From NCBI GenBank assembly GCA_937868725.1, contig CALMMQ010000024.1, positions 1-49,120 of the forward strand: a stretch of DNA of 49,120 nucleotides, read 5' to 3'. The notes under the pieces were generated by a model. That model searched no databases. It was not told the origin of the DNA and saw nothing but the letters and a program-made list of their open reading frames with translations. The translations under genes were made by a program, and so were the position numbers. How positions within the stretch are numbered: the stretch's first letter is position 1; each line of letters begins with the position of its first letter. Source of the stretch: an uncultured Pleomorphomonas sp. (GTDB lineage: Bacteria > Pseudomonadota > Alphaproteobacteria > Rhizobiales > Pleomorphomonadaceae). This document shows, one piece after another, positions 42,829-49,120 of the stretch.

Positions 42829-44070
42829 ATGACAATCAGCAAGCTGCTGGCCACCGCCAGCATGGTGACCTTTTGTCTTTCGACCAGCCTCGCGTCCGCC
42901 GCCACGCTGAACGTGTGGGTGCGCACCGGCATCGGCGAGTCCTTCACCTCGGTGGTGAAGGCCTACAACGACGGCCACGCCGACAAGGTCGAGCTCACTC
43001 AGGTGACGCAGAACGAGTTGGTGCAGAAATACGCCACTGCCATTGCCGGCGGCCAGGCGCCCGACGCGCTGTCGCTCGACCTGATCTACAATCCGGCTTT
43101 CGCCGCCGCCGGTCAGCTTGAGGATCTGACCGACTGGGCCAAGAGCCTGCCCTACTTCTCGTCGCTGTCGCCCAGTCACGTCCGGCTCGGCACCTACGAG
43201 GGCAAGATCTACGGCCTGCCGATGCTCGTCGAGACGTCGGTGTTCGCCTGGAACAAGGACCTCTACAAGAAGGCCGGCCTCGACCCCGACAAGGCGCCGG
43301 CCAACTGGGACGAGATCATCGCCAACGCCGAGAAGATCCGCAAACTCGGCGATGACACCTACGGCTTCTACTTCTCCGGCGGCGGCTGCGGCGGCTGCAT
43401 GATCTTCACCTTCACGCCGCTGACCTGGGGCGCCGGCGCCGACATCCTGTCGGCCGACGGCAAGACGGCGACGCTCGACACGCCGGAAATGCGCAAGGCG
43501 GTCGGCTATTACCGCACCATGGTGGAGAAGGATCTGGTCCCACCGGGGGCCGCCTCCGACACCGGCGCCAACTTCCTGTCGATCACCAACGGCAAGATCG
43601 GCCAGCAGAACCTCGGCGCCTTCGCCATCGGCACGCTGGTCACCCAGCATCCTGACATCCACTTCGGCGTGACGCTGATCCCGGGCGTCAACGGCAAGCC
43701 GTCATCGTTCGCCGGCGGCGACAACTTCGTCGTCACCAAGGGCTCGCCCAAGACGTCGATCGCCAAGGACTTTCTGCAGTTCGCCTACTCGCCGGAAGGC
43801 CAGAAGATCATGGCCAAGTACGGCAGCCTGCCGACGCGCGCCGACATCGCCGCCGATGTGCTCAAGGACCTCGACCCGCGCATGCAGGTCGGTGTCGACG
43901 CCATCGCCGTCGGCAAGACGCCGTACACGCTGCAGTTCAACGACCTGATCAACAGCGCCAACGGCCCCTGGGCCTCGTTCACCAACGCCGCCATCTTCGG
44001 CAAGGACGTCGATGGCGCCTTCGCCACGGCGCAGGACGAGATGCAGTCGATCATCGACAACGCCCAGTAA
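42829..44070 (+). CDS. CUT1-type sugar ABC importer substrate-binding protein
   Basis: 413 residues. A signal peptide (MTISKLLATASMVTFCLSTSLASA) precedes an extracellular-solute-binding-protein family 1 fold: LNVWVRTGIGESFTSVVKAYN, AGGQAPDALSLDLIYNPAFAAAGQLEDLTDW, YEGKIYGLPMLVETSVFAWNKDLYKKAG and FAGGDNFVVTKGS. GGAGG lies 5 nt before the ATG. The GH127 enzyme in the operon suggests an L-arabinofuranose-containing oligosaccharide as ligand. An unusual GGGCGGC stretch (residues near 185) is present. It is separated from the permease gene by two strong hairpins. Confidence 0.88.
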   Translation: MTISKLLATASMVTFCLSTSLASAATLNVWVRTGIGESFTSVVKAYNDGHADKVELTQVTQNELVQKYATAIAGGQAPDALSLDLIYNPAFAAAGQLEDLTDWAKSLPYFSSLSPSHVRLGTYEGKIYGLPMLVETSVFAWNKDLYKKAGLDPDKAPANWDEIIANAEKIRKLGDDTYGFYFSGGGCGGCMIFTFTPLTWGAGADILSADGKTATLDTPEMRKAVGYYRTMVEKDLVPPGAASDTGANFLSITNGKIGQQNLGAFAIGTLVTQHPDIHFGVTLIPGVNGKPSSFAGGDNFVVTKGSPKTSIAKDFLQFAYSPEGQKIMAKYGSLPTRADIAADVLKDLDPRMQVGVDAIAVGKTPYTLQFNDLINSANGPWASFTNAAIFGKDVDGAFATAQDEMQSIIDNAQ

Positions 44071-44111
44071 ACCCACGCCCGTCGCTCTGCCACTCCCCCC
44101 AGAGCGTTCCC

Positions 44112-44137
44112 CGATCGCCCGGCTCTCCGGGCGATCG
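44112..44137 (+). other. Perfect 11-bp stem-loop, first of two between binding protein and permease
   Basis: CGATCGCCCGG-CTCT-CCGGGCGATCG, 42 nt after the binding-protein stop and without a T-run. Stem-loops at this place in maltose-type operons shield the upstream message from decay, giving more binding protein than permease. That role is inferred here. Confidence 0.6.
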
Positions 44138-44182
44138 CACTGGAAAAGGCGCCGGCTCCAAGCACCGACGCCTGACGGAGCC

Positions 44183-44208
44183 GACCGGAGGACGCTCGTC
44201 CTCCGGTC
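44183..44208 (+). other. Perfect 11-bp stem-loop, second of two between binding protein and permease
   Basis: GACCGGAGGAC-GCTC-GTCCTCCGGTC, 29 nt ahead of the permease start. It is different in sequence from the first hairpin but has the same stem and loop lengths. It could also hide the permease ribosome site, which is weak (GAGCGG). Confidence 0.55.
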
Positions 44209-44236
44209 ATCCCCTCGTCCCTTCCGAGCGGCAACC

Positions 44237-45151
44237 ATGAGTCTTGCAGAAACCCCAGCCGTGCCTCGCCGGAGGCTCCGCGGCCGATCGCAATGGAAAG
44301 GCCTCGTGTACATCGCGCCGGCCATGGCGTTGGTCATCGTCTTCTTCCTGCTGCCGGTGCTGTTCACCTTCTGGATGAGCCTGCACAAGTGGCCGTTGCT
44401 TGGCGAGCCGAAATTCATCGGTCTCGGCAACTACGTCCGCATGCTTTCCGACAGCCGGTTCTTCGCCGCGTTGGGATTTACCGCCTACTATACGGTGATC
44501 ATCACCATCGCCATCTTCGCGCTGGCCTTCCCGCTGGCCTTCCTGGTTGAACGGCAGCGGCGCTTCGTCGGCGCCTACCGCACGGCCATCTTCCTGCCGG
44601 TGGTGGTGGGGCTGGCTTCGGCCTCGCTGCTGTGGACGTGGTTTGCCAACGTCGACAACGGGTTCCTCAATCCGTTCCTGGCCTGGCTCGGGGTGCTCGA
44701 CCTCAAGACCAACCTGTTCGCCACCTTCGACAGCGCCTTCTTCGTCATCTGCGTCATGGTGGTCTGGAAAGTGGCCGGCTTCACCATGATCATCCTGCTG
44801 ACCGGCCTGCAGGCCATCCCGACCGAGCTCGGGGAGGCGGCCCGCATCGACGGCGCCAACCGCTGGAAGCGCTTCGTCTTCGTGACGTTGCCCTTGATGC
44901 GCAAGACCATGGCGCTGTCACTGATCCTGTCGGTGACCGGATCGATCCTGGCCTTCGACCAGTTCTACATCATGACGGCCGGCGGTCCGCAGAACCGGAT
45001 GATCTCCGTCGTCTACTACATCTTCAACCAGTCGTTCGTCAGCTTCAACCTGGGCTACGGCGCGGCGCTGTCGCTGGCCCTGCTCGCCATTCTGGTGCTG
45101 ATCAGCATCGTTCAGCTGTGGCTGCTGCGCGTCGGGGAGGACCAGCCATGA
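44237..45151 (+). CDS. CUT1-type sugar ABC importer permease (MalF type)
   Basis: 304 residues with six predicted membrane segments, the first at about 22-46 (GLVYIAPAMALVIVFFLLPVLFTFWMSL). The EAA coupling motif reads ELGEAARIDGANRWKRFVFVTLPLM. It is typical of MalF/UgpA-type permeases. Its stop overlaps the next permease start (ATGA), so the two proteins are made in equal amounts. Confidence 0.92.
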   Translation: MSLAETPAVPRRRLRGRSQWKGLVYIAPAMALVIVFFLLPVLFTFWMSLHKWPLLGEPKFIGLGNYVRMLSDSRFFAALGFTAYYTVIITIAIFALAFPLAFLVERQRRFVGAYRTAIFLPVVVGLASASLLWTWFANVDNGFLNPFLAWLGVLDLKTNLFATFDSAFFVICVMVVWKVAGFTMIILLTGLQAIPTELGEAARIDGANRWKRFVFVTLPLMRKTMALSLILSVTGSILAFDQFYIMTAGGPQNRMISVVYYIFNQSFVSFNLGYGAALSLALLAILVLISIVQLWLLRVGEDQP

Positions 45152-46011
45152 CGACATCCACATCCAGGCGCGGCCGCCGTGCCCGCACCGCCGCCGGCCT
45201 CTACCACGGCACCGGCCTCCTGGCCTCGCTGTTCTTCCTGGCGCCGTTCGCCATCGTGACGCTGTCCTCGTTCCGGCACGGCACCGAAGCGCGGCTGCCG
45301 CCGATCCCGCCGTGGCCGACCACCGGCTTCAGCCTCGATTCCTACCGTACGCTCGACAGCTTCGGTTCCGGCATCTGGCAGCACACGCTCAACTCGACGA
45401 TCGTCGCCGTCAGCACGGCGCTGCTCACCGTGGTGGTCAGCCTGCTGGCCGGCTACGGCTTCTCGCGCTACCGCTTCATGTTCAAGAACGCGCTGTTCGT
45501 GCTGATCATCGCCACGCTGATGATCCCGTTCCAGTCGATCCTGACGCCGCTGTTCATCATCCTCGCCCGGCTCGGCCTCAACAACTCGCTGGTCGGGCTG
45601 ACGCTGGTCTACGTGACGCTGCAGCTGCCGTTCTCGGTGTTCATGATGCGCAACGCCTTCGACGCCGTACCCAAGGAGATCGAGGAGGCGGCCCGCATCG
45701 ACGGGGCGCGCGACCTCAAGCTGCTGGTGCGCGTGCTGTTGCCGCTGGTGCTGCCGGGCATCGTCACGGTGGCGATCTTCGCCTTCCTCAATTCCTGGAA
45801 CGAGTTCCTGGCCGCCCTGGTGCTGCTGTCAGACAATTCCAAGTTCACCCTGCCGATCCTGATGACGGCGGTGCGAGCCGGCCGGCTCGGCGCCATCGAC
45901 TGGACGGCCGTGCAGTCGGGCGTCACCGTCATGATGATCCCCTGCCTCTTCGTCTTCCTGTTGCTGCAACGCTACTACATGCGCGGCCTGATGGCCGGCG
46001 CCGTCAAGTGA
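45148..46011 (+). CDS. CUT1-type sugar ABC importer permease (MalG type)
   Basis: 287 residues, about six membrane segments. The start of the transmembrane domain is GLLASLFFLAPFAIVTLSSF. The coupling motif is EIEEAARIDGARDLKLLVRVLLPLVLPG, and FAFLNSWNEFLAALVLL is typical of the MalG/UgpE side. The start is translationally coupled to the MalF-type gene. It forms the heterodimeric channel with it. Confidence 0.93.
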   Translation: MTTSTSRRGRRARTAAGLYHGTGLLASLFFLAPFAIVTLSSFRHGTEARLPPIPPWPTTGFSLDSYRTLDSFGSGIWQHTLNSTIVAVSTALLTVVVSLLAGYGFSRYRFMFKNALFVLIIATLMIPFQSILTPLFIILARLGLNNSLVGLTLVYVTLQLPFSVFMMRNAFDAVPKEIEEAARIDGARDLKLLVRVLLPLVLPGIVTVAIFAFLNSWNEFLAALVLLSDNSKFTLPILMTAVRAGRLGAIDWTAVQSGVTVMMIPCLFVFLLLQRYYMRGLMAGAVK

Positions 46012-46037
46012 TCCCGAACCCTCAGGGAAGTCCTTCC

Positions 46038-47999
46038 ATGTCCAGAACAAGAAAAGACCGCCAGTTCCGTCCCGTCCCGGTGCCTTCCGTCACCCTTGGC
46101 GGCCTGTTCGGCGCCCGCCAGGACGCGGTGTGCCAGACCACCGCCGAAACACTGCTCGACCGCTGCGTCGCCGCCGGCATGCTGACGGCCATCGACGTCG
46201 ACCAGCCGAGCCCCGGCGTCGTCATCCCCTATCACTCCATGAGCCCGACGGTGCCGGCCACCGAGCAGCGGGCCCGCGTCTCGACCCAGATGTTCTGGGA
46301 CAGCGACCTCGGCAAGTCGATCGAAACGGTGGCCTATTCGCTCTACCGCCGACCCAACCCGGCGCTGGAAGCGCGCGTCGACGCCATCGTCGCGCTCTAT
46401 GCCAAGCTGCAGCGCGCCGACGGCTACCTCAACGCCTGGTATCTGCGCGTGGTGCCGGGGCGGGAATGGACCAATCTCCGCGACACGCATGAACTCTATT
46501 GCGCCGGCCATCTCATCGAGGGCGCCGTGGCCTACTATCAGGCCACCGGCAAGCGCCAGCTGATGGACATCATGAGCCGCTACGTCGACCACATGATCAC
46601 GGTGTTCGGCCATGGCGCCGGGCAGATCGCCGGCTACTGCGGCCACGAGGAGATCGAGCTGGCGCTGGTCAAGCTGGCCCGGGCCACCGGCAAGCAGAAG
46701 TACATGGACCTCGCCAAGTACTTCATCGACGAGCGTGGCACCGAGCCGCACTATTTCGATATCGAAGCGCGGCGCGACGGCCGCGACCCCAAGAATTTCG
46801 TCATGGGCTCGTACGAATACAGCCAGTCGCACAAGCCGGTGCGGCAGCAGGACAAGGTGGTGGGCCACGCCGTGCGGGCCATGTACCTTTATTCCGGCAT
46901 GGCCGACATCGCCACCGAGTACAACGACGACACGCTGACGTCAGCGCTCGAACGGCTGTGGGACGACCTCACCGCCAAGCAGATGTACATCACCGGCGGC
47001 ATCGGACCGGCGGCGGCCAACGAGGGCTTCACTGGCTACTACGACCTGCCCAACGAGAGCGCCTATGCCGAGACCTGCGCCTCGGTCGGGCTGGTGTTCT
47101 GGGCCAGCCGCATGCTTGGGCGCGGCCCCGACCGGCGGTTCGCCGACGTCATGGAGATCGCCCTCTACAACGGTGCCCTCGCCGGCCTGTCGCTGGACGG
47201 CAAGACGTTCTTCTACGAGAACCCGCTCGAAAGCGCCGGCAAGCATCACCGCTGGGTCTGGCACCGCTGCCCGTGCTGCCCGCCCAACATCGCCCGCCTC
47301 GTCGCCTCGGTCGGCTCCTACATGTACGCCGTGGCCGACGACGAGATCGCCGTCCACCTCTATGGCGAGAGCACGGTGACGGCCGAGGTGGCCGGCACCA
47401 ACGTTCGCCTGACCCAGGCAACGCGCTATCCGTGGGCGGGGGCGGTACGCCTCACCGTCAAGCCGGAACAGCCGACGCGCTTTGCCCTGGCGCTGCGCAT
47501 CCCCGGCTGGGCCAAGGGCGCCCGGCTGACCATCGACGGCCATGCCGTCGATCTCGACGCCGTCGTTGTCGACGGCTATGCCCGACTCGAACGCCAGTGG
47601 ACCGGCGACGAAGTGGTCGACCTCGAGCTGCCGCTCGTGCCGCGGGCCCTTTACGCCGATCCCCGCGTCCGCCAGGACGCCGGCCGGCTGGCGCTGATGC
47701 GCGGGCCGCTGGTCTACTGCACCGAGGCGGTCGACAACGGCGCCGGGCTCAACGCCCTCAGCGTCACGGTCGATCCGGCGCTGGCGCGCGAAAGCCGCCT
47801 GGCCGAACTCGGTGAGGCCGTCGCCATCGACCTGCCGGCCAGCCGCGACGTCAGCACCGGCTTCGACGGAGCGCTCTACCGCGAGGCGCCGCCGGCTAGC
47901 GAGCCGGCCACCGCCCGCTTCGTGCCCTACCATCTCTGGGACAACCGCGCGCCCGGCGAAATGCTGGTCTGGATGCGCGGCGGCAAGACCGGAGCCTGA
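46038..47999 (+). CDS. GH127 beta-L-arabinofuranosidase
   Basis: 653 residues of the DUF1680/GH127 family, (alpha/alpha)6 barrel plus beta domains. The zinc site of Bifidobacterium HypBA1 is conserved: E345 and C347 (SAYAETC), C413 and C414 (HRCPCCPPNIARL), with C413 as the nucleophilic cysteine and E329 (AANEGF) as the likely acid/base. It has no signal peptide, so it acts in the cytoplasm on imported oligosaccharides, releasing L-arabinose from beta-L-arabinofuranosides. AGGGAAG precedes the ATG. Family members vary in specificity, so another furanoside is possible. Confidence 0.92.
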   Translation: MSRTRKDRQFRPVPVPSVTLGGLFGARQDAVCQTTAETLLDRCVAAGMLTAIDVDQPSPGVVIPYHSMSPTVPATEQRARVSTQMFWDSDLGKSIETVAYSLYRRPNPALEARVDAIVALYAKLQRADGYLNAWYLRVVPGREWTNLRDTHELYCAGHLIEGAVAYYQATGKRQLMDIMSRYVDHMITVFGHGAGQIAGYCGHEEIELALVKLARATGKQKYMDLAKYFIDERGTEPHYFDIEARRDGRDPKNFVMGSYEYSQSHKPVRQQDKVVGHAVRAMYLYSGMADIATEYNDDTLTSALERLWDDLTAKQMYITGGIGPAAANEGFTGYYDLPNESAYAETCASVGLVFWASRMLGRGPDRRFADVMEIALYNGALAGLSLDGKTFFYENPLESAGKHHRWVWHRCPCCPPNIARLVASVGSYMYAVADDEIAVHLYGESTVTAEVAGTNVRLTQATRYPWAGAVRLTVKPEQPTRFALALRIPGWAKGARLTIDGHAVDLDAVVVDGYARLERQWTGDEVVDLELPLVPRALYADPRVRQDAGRLALMRGPLVYCTEAVDNGAGLNALSVTVDPALARESRLAELGEAVAIDLPASRDVSTGFDGALYREAPPASEPATARFVPYHLWDNRAPGEMLVWMRGGKTGA

Positions 48000-48004
48000 C
48001 CGCC

Positions 48005-49072
48005 ATGAGCCACACCGGTGTCGTACTCACCCACGTCCGCAAGACCTACGGCAACCTGCAGGTCATCCATGGCGTCGATCTCGACATTCCCGACGGCGCC
48101 TTCGTGGTGTTCGTCGGTCCCTCGGGCTGCGGCAAGTCGACGCTGCTCCGGATGATCGCCGGCCTCGAAGAGGTGACGGACGGCGAAATCCGCATCAAGG
48201 ACCGCGACGTCACCGACCTCGATCCGTCGAACCGCGGCATCGCCATGGTGTTCCAGTCCTACGCCCTCTATCCGCACATGACGGTGCGCGACAATCTGGC
48301 CTTCGGGCTCAGGATGCAGCGCACCGAACAGGCGGTGATCGACCAGCGCGTGGCGGCGGCGGCGGCCATTCTCAAGATCGAGAAGCTGCTCGACCGCCGG
48401 CCGGGCCAGCTGTCGGGCGGCCAGCGCCAGCGCGTTGCCATCGGCCGGGCCATCGTGCGCCAGCCGGACGTGTTCCTGTTCGACGAACCGCTCAGCAACC
48501 TCGACGCCGAACTCAGGGTGTCGATGCGCGTCGAGATCGCCCGGCTGCACCGCGAACTCGGCAACACCATGATCTATGTGACGCATGACCAGACGGAAGC
48601 GATGACGCTGGCCGACATGATCGTCGTGCTGCGCGACGGCCGCATCGAGCAGGTCGGCAATCCGCGCCGCGTCTACGAGGATCCGGACAACGCCTTCGTC
48701 GCCGGCTTCATCGGTTCGCCGCGCATGAACCTCTTCGACGCCGTCTGGGCGGGCGAGGGCCGCGTCACCATCGCCGGCCGCACGGAAAGCGTCGCCATCG
48801 TTGGCGACGGGCTGACGGCCGGCGACAGGATCACCTTCGGTCTCCGGCCGGAGCATCTGGTGGTCGGCGATGCCGACGGCCTGCCGGCCCGGGTCGACGT
48901 GCTCGAGTACCTCGGCGGCACCCGCTACCTCTACTGCCAGCTCGGCGACGGTCAACCGCTGATCGCCGAGTACCGCGACGGTCCGGACATCCGGGCCGGC
49001 GACACCATCCATCTCGGCTGCCCGGCCAACCGGCGCTATGTCTTCGACAAGGACGGCCAGCGGCGGCGCTAG
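48005..49072 (+). CDS. CUT1-type sugar ABC importer ATPase (MalK/UgpC type)
   Basis: 355 residues. The ATPase domain has Walker A GPSGCGKST, Q-loop VFQSYALYPHMTV, signature LSGGQRQRVAIGRAI, Walker B VFLFDEPLSNLD and H-loop VTHDQTEA. A C-terminal TOBE-type regulatory domain (about 240-355) contains GLRPEHL. It starts 5 bp after the GH127 stop and completes the importer. MalK-type ATPases often serve more than one importer, but this one sits in a full set. Confidence 0.94.
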   Translation: MSHTGVVLTHVRKTYGNLQVIHGVDLDIPDGAFVVFVGPSGCGKSTLLRMIAGLEEVTDGEIRIKDRDVTDLDPSNRGIAMVFQSYALYPHMTVRDNLAFGLRMQRTEQAVIDQRVAAAAAILKIEKLLDRRPGQLSGGQRQRVAIGRAIVRQPDVFLFDEPLSNLDAELRVSMRVEIARLHRELGNTMIYVTHDQTEAMTLADMIVVLRDGRIEQVGNPRRVYEDPDNAFVAGFIGSPRMNLFDAVWAGEGRVTIAGRTESVAIVGDGLTAGDRITFGLRPEHLVVGDADGLPARVDVLEYLGGTRYLYCQLGDGQPLIAEYRDGPDIRAGDTIHLGCPANRRYVFDKDGQRRR

Positions 49073-49110
49073 ATGTGAGCTTTCAGGAGGTTGTCCATTC
49101 GGAGCGGATC

Positions 49111-49120
49111 ATGGAGACTG
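49111..49120 (+). CDS. Possible start of a further operon gene (cut by the window edge)
   Basis: An ATG at 49111 follows GGAGCGGATC, 38 nt after the ATPase stop, and reads Met-Glu-Thr before the window ends. A TTG at 49091, directly after AGGAGG, is too close to that site to be favoured. Nothing can be said about the product. Confidence 0.3.

Noticed and set aside
1-49120. Insertion sequences, prophage, CRISPR arrays, tRNA or rRNA genes
   Set aside because: No transposase or integrase motifs, no regularly spaced repeats and no tRNA-like cloverleaf or rRNA sequence were recognised. The repeats found are short palindromic elements and the duplicated rpiB.

Overview
This window is high-GC DNA in which most genes use GTG or ATG starts behind clear Shine-Dalgarno sequences. 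Gene content points to an alphaproteobacterium of the Hyphomicrobiales (Rhizobiales) type: tetritol (erythritol/threitol) genes like those of Brucella and rhizobia, RbsABC-type sugar importers and a LacI-controlled CUT1 operon. A trimeric [FeFe] hydrogenase is uncommon in that group. A Pleomorphomonas-like genus would fit, but this is inference from gene content only. No rRNA, tRNA, CRISPR array, phage gene or transposase was seen.

Layout. (1) 1-8812, minus strand: a 2,3-diketo-L-gulonate operon (yiaL, dlgD, an RbsABC-type importer, SMP-30 lactonase, lyxK, ulaD and the start of ulaE), with a divergent IclR regulator of PlaR/YiaJ type at 9010-9804. The order of activities is lactone opening, then reduction of 2,3-diketogulonate to 3-keto-gulonate, phosphorylation, decarboxylation to L-xylulose-5-P and 3-epimerisation. 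(2) 9879-13909, minus: hydCBA, an NAD(H)-linked [FeFe] hydrogenase, behind a 477-bp leader rich in palindromes. (3) 14387-21073: first tetrulose module, with rpiB-like isomerase, transketolase, DeoR regulator, TIM-like EryH, and DhaL/DhaK-like kinase. (4) 21623-25737: a polyol dehydrogenase, a SorC-family regulator and a chemoreceptor. (5) 26182-38413: second tetrulose module, with an RbsABC-type importer plus a DUF2291 protein, transaldolase, a second DeoR regulator, an EltD-like erythritol/L-threitol dehydrogenase, a second DhaL/DhaK pair and a second rpiB. (6) 38758-41480, minus: a CbiMQO/NikMQO nickel or cobalt ECF importer with a NikR-like operator. (7) 41693-49072, plus: a LacI-regulated CUT1 sugar importer operon with a GH127 beta-L-arabinofuranosidase.

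How the genes work together. Modules 3 and 5 can form a full route: tetritol uptake, oxidation to erythrulose, phosphorylation by DhaKL-type kinases, isomerisation by EryH/RpiB enzymes to D-erythrose-4-phosphate, and entry into the pentose phosphate pathway through transketolase and transaldolase. Region 1 also ends in pentulose phosphates, so the window converges on pentose phosphate metabolism. The NADH made by the polyol dehydrogenases could be reoxidised by the hydrogenase under anoxia, but this link is only inferred from proximity.

Most notable: two rpiB genes 23.5 kb apart are identical over 457 bp while their flanks differ; a related 38-bp element lies upstream of both; a roughly 107-bp double stem-loop repeat occurs three times, each time at the 3' end of a transcription unit; a NikR-type box precedes the metal importer; and two tandem palindromes cover the first in-frame ATG of the lacI gene.
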